Assembly: GCA_025449115.1 (NCBI GenBank)
Contig: JAHLKC010000019.1
Span: 124,001-188,000, forward strand
DNA length: 64,000 nt
Direction of reading: 5' to 3'
Source: Chytridium lagenaria
Lineage: Eukaryota > Chytridiomycota > Chytridiomycetes > Chytridiales > Chytridiaceae
The translations under genes were made by a program, and so were the position numbers. Of the stretch, positions 1 to 13,656 are shown in pieces (position 1 is the stretch's first letter; each line of letters starts with the position of its first letter). The notes below the pieces were generated by a model, which was not told the DNA's origin, ran no database searches, and saw only the letters and a program-made list of their open reading frames with translations.

Positions 1-113
1 ACCATTTGAGCCGTTGTTGTCTTTCCTGTTCCTGGAGTCCCGGTGATGAGAATGTTGGGCTGTGCCCGTTCAGGGGCATCCATTCCCGCATCACTACCGC
101 TGTCGCTGTCCAT
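1..113 (-). CDS. FAP7: Adenylate kinase 6 / Fap7 (5' end only)
   Basis: Only the first 37 or so codons lie in the window; the rest is beyond the left edge. The ATG complements positions 111-113. After a short acidic, Asp/Ser-rich N-terminus the frame reads PNILITGTPGTGKTTTAQ, a P-loop (Walker A GTPGTGKT) in the exact context of the Fap7/hCINAP family. These are atypical adenylate kinases with ATPase activity that act with uS11 in the final 18S rRNA cleavage of 40S maturation (family knowledge). The motif lies about 20 residues in, as usual for the family. An A-rich tract (126-139) sits just upstream in the leader. Identification rests on one motif, so another P-loop nucleotide kinase is possible but less likely. 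Confidence 0.8.
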   Translation of the reverse strand, partial: MDSDSGSDAGMDAPERAQPNILITGTPGTGKTTTAQM

Positions 114-348
114 GGTGCCTGACACAAAAAAAAAAAAAAGGGCAGTGCAAAAAGGGTAGTGTCGGATAAACGAGGCATCAATCGAATCCAATGTAAGAGG
201 CATGCCAATGTACCGTCGTTTACATTGTTTACGGGGTACTGTATCATTTATTGTAAGGCTCCAATTCATCTTGCATTTCTGCATTTAGGTGTATTGCTCC
301 AAAGAAGATTCCGGCAGTTGGTTAGCTTCAACGTATCATCCCCCACCC

Positions 349-960
349 TCATGTTGAAGGAGATGCAGCAAAATACTCTCGGACTTTCGCCAGGGCCTTT
401 GCTCGATGAGATATCTGATTCTTCACATCCTTATCGATCTCGGCATAAGTCTTGTCAAATCCGTTAGGTTGGAAAATAGGATCCCATCCAAAGGTGTTGG
501 GGCCCCTCGGTCTAACGATTCGTCCATCCGTCTTTCCCTCAAAGATTACAACATCTTGTCCTTTCCCAGGGCAGTACCCGAAAGTGCATAGCGCATATGC
601 CGCCCGGACGTCTTTGCCTTCCATATCAGACTTTCCCTCAAACCCATCCACCATCCTATTAAGTCCCTCGTGCCCCAGGGTATCAAGGAACCATTTGATG
701 TACGGTCCGGGTAAACCACCAAGAGCTTCAAAGCAGAGACTTGTATCTTCGACAAGGACGGGTGCACCATTCAAAGCCTCTGATGCTCTTTTGCATTTAT
801 CGATGGTCACCTCTCGAGTGGACTTGGCTTGGAGTTCAGGAAGATCAAGTGCTTCATTTCTTAACAGGATGTGAGGAGCGGATGCGGAAATGATCGCTTG
901 GACTTCGCGGAGCTTGTTGGCATTGCCCGTGACGAAGGTAATTGCAGTTCTTGTAGCCAT
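349..960 (-). CDS. HAM1: Inosine triphosphate pyrophosphatase (Ham1/ITPA)
   Basis: An intronless 203-residue protein of normal family length. It hydrolyses ITP, dITP and XTP to monophosphates and so keeps non-canonical purines out of nucleic acids (family knowledge). Visible signatures are the N-terminal [13 protein letters not shown] nucleotide-binding motif, [22 protein letters not shown] in the catalytic core, [13 protein letters not shown], and the C-terminal SHRAKAL stretch. It is cytosolic: no signal peptide or membrane segment is seen. The ATG at 958-960 is the only start preceding the conserved N-terminal motif. The gene is divergent from the Cys-rich gene at 1137, with 176 bp between the two ATGs, which probably share a promoter region. 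Confidence 0.95.
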   Translation of the reverse strand: MATRTAITFVTGNANKLREVQAIISASAPHILLRNEALDLPELQAKSTREVTIDKCKRASEALNGAPVLVEDTSLCFEALGGLPGPYIKWFLDTLGHEGLNRMVDGFEGKSDMEGKDVRAAYALCTFGYCPGKGQDVVIFEGKTDGRIVRPRGPNTFGWDPIFQPNGFDKTYAEIDKDVKNQISHRAKALAKVREYFAASPST

Positions 961-1136
961 GCCTTTTCGAATTTTAATTTCAAATTTCAGCCCTAATCAT
1001 TTTTATTCAGTGTCAGCTCAACAAGTCGGAGTTTAGAAACCGTCTCATCGCCCCCCTCATTCCGTCAGGAGAGGTCCTCCAAAGGCGCCGGAAAGAACAA
1101 GAGAGCAAGCGATCACTACGTCTATAAGCGATCATC

Positions 1137-2009
1137 ATGGTTCGAGACGGTTGCAGCTACTGTGGCTCGTCTCAGTGGCTGACCTCGTCGGACGACGCAA
1201 AGCATTGGGGCAAACTTATCTGCGGGTCCTGCTTAGCCGGTCTTTCCGACGACGGCAACAACTCCCAAGATTCAGAATATAGCTTACCCACAAACGACGC
1301 CGACACAGAAATAGATCCGGATGATACAGAGGATGAAGACGATTTGTGGCTTCAAAATTCAGCCAGCAACCACGCCCACTACAACCATTCGGTTTACCCT
1401 GATTCGGTGTTGAGAAGCTACCACCTCTTTGCTGAAACTTCCACAGAAGCCGTTGCGGATCTCATTACTCCTCCCACCATCGTGCCAAGTTCAGCTACCT
1501 TTAACTGGGATGCCGATCAGCCCAATCCACCATCAATATGGTCGGATACGGCTGCTAGACGACCGGGTCACCCACCGCGTATCCCTATCAGCGAGTTCCC
1601 TTCCTATAACCACGCTATCTCCACTATCCCTGACGTTCTACCTCACATTCACCACGCCAACTGCTCCTGCTGCCTACACCGTGACTGCAACCAACTCGGT
1701 GAAGAGTACATGCGCTCGCTTCTAACCATGCCGTGTGCATTCTGCGCGCACATCACCGTGTTCAAAGATATGGTGGAACATAGAATGAGGGATGTAGATA
1801 GTGGTTCCGAATGCGGATTGGTTATGTTCAGCTGTTTGGGGTGCGCTCAAGCTCTAGATAGAGAGGTCAAGAAGTTTTTAGCTTGCACCAGGTGTGGGGA
1901 GTCAGTTGCGAGTGGAATGTATCATGGAGTTGGACTTGATCCGTTAGGGAGGGATGTTGCTGTTTGCATGTCGTGCATGGATCGGAGGCAGTCAGCTATA
2001 GATCGATAG
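1137..2009 (+). CDS. Cys-rich protein of unknown function
   Basis: A single-exon 290-residue ORF that I do not recognise. It has an N-terminal CxxC pair (CSYCGS, then ICGSC about 25 residues on), then an acidic linker (about residues 40-75). The Ser/Pro/His-rich middle follows. A C-terminal third from about residue 175 carries repeated Cys pairs: CSCCLHRDC, CAFC, CLGC, CTRC and CMSC. The spacing suggests two or three structural zinc sites, split between the N- and C-terminal ends of the chain. No membrane segment or signal peptide is seen. The in-frame Cys pairs and acidic linker show normal coding bias, so it is probably a real gene. A zinc-binding scaffold or nucleic-acid-binding role would be inference only. 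Confidence 0.65.
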   Translation: MVRDGCSYCGSSQWLTSSDDAKHWGKLICGSCLAGLSDDGNNSQDSEYSLPTNDADTEIDPDDTEDEDDLWLQNSASNHAHYNHSVYPDSVLRSYHLFAETSTEAVADLITPPTIVPSSATFNWDADQPNPPSIWSDTAARRPGHPPRIPISEFPSYNHAISTIPDVLPHIHHANCSCCLHRDCNQLGEEYMRSLLTMPCAFCAHITVFKDMVEHRMRDVDSGSECGLVMFSCLGCAQALDREVKKFLACTRCGESVASGMYHGVGLDPLGRDVAVCMSCMDRRQSAIDR

Positions 2010-2325
2010 ACGCTGTCGTCTTCTTTGCCTTAACTTATTTTCGCCAGTTATATATTTATTTATTTATTTATTATTCAACGCCATGGGTTAAATGGACGCG
2101 ACGTCTTTGTACCTTTTATCAACCGCAATCTTGTAGTCCCACGCCATCCTACTCTTCGTTTGATTGTTTCGAAATCAACATATATGTAAAATATTTATTT
2201 TTCCTTACGGGGTTCACCCTAACCATCTAATTATGTCTTTGATACTTTTATTTAACTATTGAAGTTGCTTTAAGTGATTGGAAAGGCCCATATTTTTTAT
2301 GTTATAAAGCCCATTCAAAAACACA

Positions 2326-3773
2326 TCATGTAGCGCCTGACGCTAAATTTCCCTCCTCGTACACCACAGCCTTATTGAACCATTCTTGCGTTGCCTTCAT
2401 ACGAGCCTCCATGTCAGCCACACTAATCTTTTCCCCGGCAGCTGTTTTCGCCACGAACCTCGCACACGTGTTCATAACATTGATGTTGAACCCCGTATAC
2501 ACGATGCCCGGTTTAGAAATTGCGTGTAAGTGACTCCAGCTATAGGACATTCTTCAGGAGCCGGCATTGAGATAAGCCGTCCGATACGAAGAGGCACCAT
2601 AAGGTCCGCAACAGAAAAATTGTCGTCCACAGCGCACCTGGACTTGCTTGCAGAAGAAGACCTATCATGGCGTACAGGAAGCCCTATAGAAAGCCGGAAC
2701 TCCACCTCAGGAAACCCAGCAATAACGTCCGGTCCTTCTGAAAGGTCGATGAGGGGTCCAATAGATCCTCCTGGTCTACGGGCAGCAATCTCACAGAGAA
2801 GGAAGCCTCCTGGAACGTCGTTTGATTCAAACATTTCAAGGTGGAAAATGAGGTGATCCGGTGTTGGGAGGGTATCAAGTACGCGTTGGGCAGCCTCCTG
2901 CATTGGCTTGTAATAGGGATCGGATTTGGGGACAAGAACGTTGCCGTAGGCGGTTCCAATAGTGAAGTCGAAGTTTGTGGAAATGTACCGAAAGGGCCAT
3001 GTAATTTCTATACGGCCATTTCGCGCGTATCCGTTTACGTGCGACATACGACAGTTTAAATATTGCTCAATCATCATGTCGCCACTAAATTAGACGTTAT
3101 GTTCTTTTCACAAGTAACAATTACCTATACTCCAAGCGCCGACCATCAACATCAATCCTTTCGTAAAACCGCTTTTCCAAAAAGTCGTCTCTATCTGCCT
3201 CCGTTTTAAGGACTCGAACGAAGGCAGAAGCAGATCCCAGAATAGGCTTTACAACTATATACAAATTTAGTTTAAGAATGGCGATGCAATGAAGTTACCA
3301 ACGGGGTATCCATGCTCCTTGGTGAATTGAATAATGTCAACGGGCGAAAGAATCTTTCGAAAATGAGGAACCGGAAACCCTCCTCTTTGAACCATTTCCT
3401 TCATCAGATGTTTGTCTCTGTACAATAATGCGTCCTCGGGGGACAATCCAGTTGTAAGCCCCAACGCTTTCCTGATATGAGCCCCACGAAGAATCAAATC
3501 CTCTTGTCGCGTGTATATACGGTCAATACGATATTTCTCATGTAACTGCATAGCCAAGAGCTCCATCTGACCGTTGTTGGTTGGCCTCTCGATCTCAATT
3601 GCCTCCAAGCATTTTGTGCGGTCAGCCTCTGGAAGGCTTCCTTTTGATGTGATGATCATAAGGCGCACATTCTCATTGTCCGAGATGCAATCAGTGTAGG
3701 ATGGTCTCTTGTGTAATGTGGGCGTGCCGACGTCGTCGAGGACCAGAACGTGGAGAGCCTTTGCTGCCATCAA
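2326..3773 (-). CDS. ATP-grasp fold ligase-like enzyme
   Basis: Three exons on the minus strand: 3773-3299, 3254-3125 and 3084-2326. Introns are 44 and 40 nt, and both junctions keep the frame. The protein of about 450 residues has an N-terminal substrate domain, then YRDKHLMKEMVQRGGFPVP, typical of the start of an ATP-grasp domain. Then come GYPVVVKPILGSASAFV (ATP lysine), EYSGDMMIEQYLNCR (hinge) and FLLCEIAARRPGGSIGPLI (metal-binding Glu and Arg). ATP-grasp enzymes join a carboxylate to an amine through an acyl-phosphate; the closest feel is carnosine-synthase-like or dapdiamide-type ligases, but the substrates cannot be read from the sequence. The frame breaks at about 2519-2525: GVTYTQF lies in one frame and KPGIVYTGFNINVMNT in another. 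One missing T would explain this. Confidence 0.75.
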
Positions 3774-3871
3774 TGACTGAGTGTTTTGAGGGTTCTGAAC
3801 ACTCGATAGCTGAATTGTCTAACTTGTCTTAAAGAGAAAAAAAAGGAACGAGCAACGACATCTTACAAGCC
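3774..3871. promoter_or_regulatory. Divergent promoter region, ATP-grasp enzyme / RPC2
   Basis: Only 98 bp separate the start codons of the minus-strand ATP-grasp gene and plus-strand RPC2, so both promoters and leaders must share or overlap this stretch. It holds an A-rich tract (about 3834-3846). No clear TATA box is visible. Confidence 0.5.
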
Positions 3872-8077
<4,206 letters not shown>

Positions 8078-8127
8078 TGAGTGCATATGCATTGAATATA
8101 TATTTAATAATAGAGGTCAATGAGCAA

Positions 8128-8754
8128 CTAATCCAGTTCTGTGATATTTGAAGGAACGTCCACTCCACCATCATCGTTCACTGCAGGTTGGTCTTCACCT
8201 CCCCACATTGTCCCTCCCGCAAACCCTGTTGAAATAAACTGTACTCCCTGAATAGGTGCATCCCACCCACTCGCCGTCGTCTCTGGATATGCATTCCCAT
8301 GCATGTTCGTCAACACAACACTAGCCTGTCCCCCTGCCCCTAACTTCTGACGCAGCTCTTCGTCTCGCCGAACAGCATCTTGCAGCATTGCGCGGATGGG
8401 TGCATCGTCCCAGTTTGTTGGTGGACGTTGGTCAGATGGCCAGTCTTCAGGTTGGGTTGAGAGAGGTTGCGGGATGTTAGTGGACCAGCCTACTGGGATG
8501 GTTTTTGTGACCCAGTTCGGATCATCTATGAATATGACGGGTTTTCGGGTAGGGACAGGGGCGGCGTTGGGGTCAACGGGCTTCTTCTTTTTCTTCTTTT
8601 TCTTCTTTTTTGGAGTGGAGGTAAGGTCGGATGAAGACGCCGCGTCAACGGCTGCTGAGGTTACGTTTTCCTGAATTTCGTCTTCCGCGTCGTCCTCGTC
8701 GTCGGACGTGGGTTGGGAAGGGTTAAGGGGTTGAGGTTTTTCGTTGTCTGGCAT
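8128..8754 (-). CDS. Lys-rich unknown protein with WD-like C-terminal half
   Basis: A single-exon 208-residue protein of no family I recognise. The acidic N-terminus (DDEDDAEDE) is followed by a run of ten lysines (about residues 49-60), a layout also seen in the N-termini of methionine aminopeptidase 2 and eIF2-associated factors. No peptidase domain follows. The middle is Pro/Trp-rich (GWSTNIPQPL, RPPTNWDDAP), and the tail is Gly/Asp-rich. No signal or membrane segment is present. Its ATG lies 133 bp from the divergent phosphatase start at 8888. The charged blocks suggest a disordered nucleic-acid- or ribosome-associated protein, which is inference. Confidence 0.6.
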   Translation of the reverse strand: MPDNEKPQPLNPSQPTSDDEDDAEDEIQENVTSAAVDAASSSDLTSTPKKKKKKKKKKPVDPNAAPVPTRKPVIFIDDPNWVTKTIPVGWSTNIPQPLSTQPEDWPSDQRPPTNWDDAPIRAMLQDAVRRDEELRQKLGAGGQASVVLTNMHGNAYPETTASGWDAPIQGVQFISTGFAGGTMWGGEDQPAVNDDGGVDVPSNITELD

Positions 8755-8887
8755 GACGAAGTTGAATTATGCAGTTTTGAGTTGCACACGACGAACTCGA
8801 CAACTTCGGTGTTAAAGACAGACCTTCACGACATCTCCTCTTACGAGATCATCAGGGGTACTTGGAGCTCCGTAGGCCTCTGAAACG

Positions 8888-10021
8888 ATGTCGCAAAAGA
8901 AACCGTTGCTGGCTGCCTTTGATTTTGACTGGACCGTCATTGACGATGATAGCGATCATTGGGTTATCAATAAATTGTCGGAGACGCAAGCAGCAAAGGT
9001 ATGCATCGAGTTTTGTCCAACTTATCTGATGATTTTTTGTAGATGAAAGAGGTGAGCAAAGCTCCTATTTACTTCTGGAATCTAAGCGTCAACAGCTCAG
9101 CGGAAAAGTCCAGTGGACGGACCTTATGGTTTGTCTTTAACGCTTTTCGAGCCCTTACACGCGGTTTCTTTTAGGGCATGCTTTTGAAGGGATTGCATGC
9201 GGAAGGAGTCACGAGCGAGGATATTATTAAAAAGCTTGGCGAGATCCCGTTTGTACGTTTTTCGTCAGAGCTTGGGTGTTGTTAAATTATGGTGTTTCAG
9301 AACCCTGCAATGGTCGGAGTCTTTGAAACGATTAAAGCTGCAGGTGGTGATATAATTATCGTGAGGTAACATGCCTGTCCAATCCTTTTTCTATTTTCTT
9401 GCTCCAAAAATGTATTGATATCATTCACCTTCCATAGCGACGCAAACACCATATTTATAGAAGAAATACTTATCGTACGCATATTTCCTAATATATCTTC
9501 GATTAGCTCACCTTCGATAGGCCAAAAACATCCGTCACTTCATCACCGAAATCGTCACCAACCCCGGCACCTGGGATTCTTCAGGCTGCCTAACCGTCCA
9601 ACGCCGCATTAAATCAACAGACGCTCCACATAATTGCCAAAGTATATGTGCGATTAATTTGTGTAAAGGTACGGGTGACCTTTTTAATTTAAATTGAAGA
9701 GCTGACATAAGTACAGGAAATGAAATGACGATCCGTTTTGAAGGTTATGAGAGGTTTATTTATGGAGGAGATGGGAGGAATGATTATTGTCCTATGACAA
9801 AGCTTTCAACGTGAGTGGTGTTGATTATTCTCTATCTTTGTAAAAAAACTGATGTTGATCTCGCTTACGTTAGGGCTGACGCGGTTTTCCCGAGACGTGG
9901 TCATTCCCTTGAAAAGTACTTGACTTCAAACAAACTTTCAATTGAAGCGATCACTGCCTCCATACATTGGTGGTCGTCTTCTGAAGATTTGCTAGCAGCC
10001 GTGAAGACTGTGTTGGCATAA
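8888..10021 (+). CDS. PHOSPHO1/PHOSPHO2-like HAD phosphatase
   Basis: Nine exons: 8888-8998, 9043-9051, 9096-9128, 9175-9252, 9301-9365, 9438-9474, 9521-9668, 9717-9810 and 9874-10021. All joins keep frame, giving about 237 residues, the usual length. AAFDFDWTVIDDDSDHWV is the PHOSPHO form of HAD motif I (DxDxT/V, catalytic Asp). GGDIIIV then SDANT is motif II, and FIYGGDGRNDYCP is motif IV with its metal-binding Asp residues. RRGHSLEK precedes a C-terminal helix. Animal members dephosphorylate phosphocholine, phosphoethanolamine or pyridoxal-5'-phosphate; which of these applies here cannot be read. It is cytosolic, with no signal. Exon 2 is only 9 nt (ATGAAAGAG). No frame breaks are seen. 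Confidence 0.85.
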
Positions 10022-10694
10022 TTCTATCTGTTTGTAATTTTGACTCTACACAACCCTTATTGACGCGTCCTTTAATTTGTTTGTCACTTTATAGTCTAAA
10101 AACTTTTAAAAATATCACACCCCGTTAGGATTGTATACCAGGCTTTTATTAGAATATGGCGTAAAATTAGAAATGGTGGAAGATTCTTGTGCATTTATTT
10201 GTAAACCAAAGCCAAACAAACAGAAAGAAAGAAAGAAAAAAGAAAGAAAGAAAGAAAAGGATAATCAAATTTTTCTCATATACATGATTTCGTAAATATA
10301 CAACTCTGCAAAAACGACAAGAAAAAAAAAGAAAAAGGAAAACAACTCTAGACAAACAACAATAAAGAACAAGCCGAACACTGACACCACAGATCACAAA
10401 TGTCGACTCAAAGCACTGGTGACAAAGCACCGTACATTTTTGGGGGCAGCTAGAAAGCGCTAAATACACACATAATAAAAAAAGAAAGTGAAAAGTACAC
10501 AAGAAAATAGGGGGTAAAGGCGGTTCCGGAACGGAGGAACCTAAATCAAGAAGCATATGTGTATGCTCAAAGAAGAAACAAAAAGTAAAAGACGGCAAAA
10601 GGAGCCAAATAAAAATAAAATGTCGACCTCATAAAGCATTCCAACCCACACCATCCAAAACAAAACTGAACAAAATCATCCCTTCCCTCGACCC
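10022..10694. other. Gene-free stretch between convergent genes
   Basis: 673 bp of A-rich sequence between the 3' end of the phosphatase and the 3' end of the minus-strand gene at 10695. It holds a GAAA microsatellite and several A-rich tracts, and must contain the two facing 3' ends. Reading frames here are low-complexity and show no protein signal. Confidence 0.6.
10223..10258 (+). repeat. GAAA tetranucleotide microsatellite
   Basis: About eight near-perfect GAAA units interrupted once by extra A bases, lying in the 3' flank between two convergent genes. It is an ordinary simple repeat. Confidence 0.85.
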
Positions 10695-12569
10695 CTAATA
10701 TCTTCTCGACCTCGCATTCAACACAGCAGCCGCAGCAAGCGGCACCGATACCCTCGCTACCCGATTAGCCACTGCATCAATCCCCTGCAATAACCACCGC
10801 GTCGGTGGCTTCACAAGCCCCATTGATACCGCCACAACACCTCTCGCTGTTAACTCAACTCCAGTCTGCCACACTGCATCCACCGTGTCCATGGCCTTGA
10901 CAAGCGGCAACGGAACATCAAATGACACGTCAAGACCAGCTCTCAAGGAGCGATCACCAGACTCAGAAGAACTGCAGGGTGTAGATGGGGTGATTTCATC
11001 CACATTTGTGTTAACATTGACGGAAGACGAGCAGGGGGGTTCGGCGGCTGCGGCAACTGTCGCTTCGGTAATGGGAGCGGTAAACGTGAATGATGATAGG
11101 TTCAGAATACCATCCTCTACAGCAGCACTATTTTGCTTCAACTCGCTACTCCACTCTTTGAAATAATCACCATTGACCGGTAGATGCATGGACCGTCTTC
11201 GAGTGGTTGTACTGCGCGACGTCCCATTCACGGTGGCCGCAGAGTTGGCTGCAGCTGCAACACGTTTCCCTTCATGGCGGTCTCCAGGCGTCCACGTCGA
11301 ATAGATGCATTTCTGCTCATCACTGTTGCCATCTCGAGAACCACTCTCCCCACCGTCCTGGGTACCTTCAAAAGCGTGGAGAGCTTCTGCAATGCGTTCT
11401 CCACGTGCCCTTGAGATGGCTTGGTTGCGTTTCAGAGGAAACGCGGTTTCGGTTGGAACTTGAACTGTGGTCAATGGATCATCCAATCTGTCAGCACCAT
11501 TCATGACGGGCTCCTCCGAAGCAGAACCGGCCTCCTATCTTCACTATCATCAACACGAAATCTCTTGCCGTCTGCCGGTGATTTCTCGACACCATTAGTC
11601 TCCATGTCTGCAAAGCTCTCTGATGGACTACGACTCCCTGTTCTCCTCAAGTTCGCAACGGACGCAGTCCGCTTTGACGGTGCGACAGAATGAGCAGCCC
11701 AAGATTCACCATCCTCAGACAGCTTACAATGAGGTGCCCTAAACTTTGACTTCACTCCAGACTTAACCACCTCACGTTCCCCCTTTGGTGAATCCTTCTT
11801 TGCAATCTTCCCAGCATCCGATTCATCATCCGCGTCCTCACACTCCAAAAATGTTTCGGCTTCCCCGTCCTCAACGTCAGAAATAGAGACTTGAGAAATG
11901 GCATCTTGGTCTGCAAAACCGTGGGAATTGGCGCCGATTTCACTGCCAGCGTCACTTGAATGGGTATAGGTACGGTAGTGTGATGAGACAGTAGCGTGGT
12001 CAGAAGCGGGCGAAGCGGGTGACGGGAGGGAGTCCTCAAGATTTGATAGACATGCACCGTTAACGAGTTCGTTTTCAGAGTCGAGTGCTGGGGTTTTGCA
12101 AGGCGATAAACGTGGTTTTGAGGTTGTATTCGTCTAAATTTCGAGCACGTGAGATACGATACAAAGGACGAAATATAATAAAGATATGAGAGTTTTAAAT
12201 GAATGTTGAGGGAGGAGATAAATGATGAATGCCATTCCTAAGCAGACGCATAGTAATGGTTGTTTCTTCTTGTTCCCAAAAAAGATACGAAAAGCTTTTG
12301 ACAAAGTCGGATAGGAAGCTCACCTCCTCTATTGTCCCTACATTGTCTAGAGAATCCAGCGCCCGCCTTTCCTCCTTGCCTATACCATCACCATTTCGAG
12401 CTGGGGACGACGGCATGGACACGACCTTCCTTTCCACGGTCTCGACAGCCTTTTCTCCCAGCCTTGCCGTGAAATCCTCACTCTTAGTCCTCGTATCCGC
12501 CTTTCCCCGACTCCCTTTAGCTCCTCTGCCATTCTTAGTCCCATTTGCTGATTTCTTCTTTGAGGGCAT
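10695..12569 (-). CDS. Ser/Asp-rich unknown protein with hydrophobic C-terminus
   Basis: Not recognised. Exon 1 (12569-12324) encodes a basic start MPSKKKSANGTKNGRGAKG and ends LDNVGTIEE. A 190-nt GT-AG intron leads in frame to exon 2 at 12133. Exon 2 continues as a long acidic, Ser-rich chain (SISDVEDGEAET, ECEDADDESDAGK). The frame changes at about 11513 (SEDRRPVLL to SEEPVMNGADRL), which I read as one lost base. The final 80 residues differ in character: LDVSFDVPLPLVKAMD, then WQTGVELTARGVVAVSMGL, KPPTRWLLQGIDAVANR and VPLAAAAVLNARS. This looks like amphipathic or membrane-associating helices. The total is about 570 residues, mostly disordered. If the 11513 break is real, the lower part could be a separate 269-residue gene starting at 11504. 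Confidence 0.5.
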
Positions 12570-13656
12570 GTCTCTAGATTGTTGGTCACGAGGGATGGAT
12601 GGGGTGGTGTGAAGGTGTTGAGGTGATGAAGTGAAACGTGTTTCTGTGGTGTGGGATGGATGCCTGATAGTGTGTGCTGATATACAGCAATCGATCAATT
12701 GTGAGGACAAGTGCGATGTGAAAACACCAGCCTAAACAACTCAATCAACAGAGGGGAGCAGTAATTCTTTTACTCGATGCTCTTAGAGAGAAGGCTTTAA
12801 AGAAGGTTGCGATATGAATCTCAACCCTGGTAAACACCGCTGGTGGCAGCCAATTCGAGTAGCTACGTGTGAGAGATGATAAGTATGGGATACTTGCGGG
12901 TAGTTGGAAGGGAGAGGCGCTGCTTGACCAAAACGCACCAGCACAAAAAAATTAATTCGAGATTTGATTTTATTTTCAGTCCACTGCTCAAGCATCCATG
13001 ATTCCATCACCCAGAGCATGACGGCCAGAAGGCGACTCCCATCTCCTCGCCTTTGATACCTTCTTGCGCATATCGTACTGATCTCTGCGTAATAGGAGTA
13101 AATAGCTTTTGCAGTCAGCCTTTCTTTAGCTCATTTGCCATCCGTATGAAGTAAGAAATTAGTCTCGTCTTGATACCCTCTTCTTCGGCCAGGAACATCG
13201 GAAAAAAAGCGCATCCTCCTCCTTTCCGCACCCTATGTGTAAAAACGTAATAGTCATTCTGCGCTCCTCTCTTGATGTGACGTGCTTTGAGCTTTTGCCT
13301 TTAACAACCGGACCATTAAATCCGACACTCTGGACGCTGGCCTTGCGCAACACTATCACGTGTCAGACCTCCGAACATTAATATCAACGTTGGATTGATC
13401 ATTGGTGTTTGAGGATGCTAGACACTGATATTCGGGCGTGGTCTGCCCTCCTTTCCACAGTAGTGCACGCTTATCTAAACCGTTGGCAACATACCCAGAC
13501 GCTCGAATGCAAAAAGTTATGACCGAAAGCAAAGGCAATTTATTAATCATGCGAATTATAAAACAGCTGGGAAAGCGCGATATGGAATATAGTGGGAAAT
13601 GGGGGAAATGGGGAACAACGACAAAGCAAGAAAAGTCCAGACAACACTTGAATTAA
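12570..13656. other. Gene-free stretch upstream of the Ser-rich gene
   Basis: About 1.09 kb between the start of the minus-strand Ser-rich gene and the stop of CPA1. It should contain the promoter of the former and the CPA1 3' UTR. Short open frames at 12783-13019 and 13159-13550 show no family signal or splice-supported continuation. I see no RNA gene or repeat. Confidence 0.5.

Noticed and set aside
406..874. Plus-strand ORFs of 61 and 140 codons
   Set aside because: They lie antisense to HAM1, whose minus-strand frame carries all family motifs; the plus frames have no protein signal.
8396..8674. Plus-strand ORF with a poly-Phe run
   Set aside because: Shadow of the poly-Lys codons of the minus-strand gene at 8128-8754.
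10167..10598. 143-codon minus-strand ORF rich in Phe/Leu/Cys
   Set aside because: It is the reverse reading of A-rich sequence including the GAAA microsatellite, in a 3' flank.
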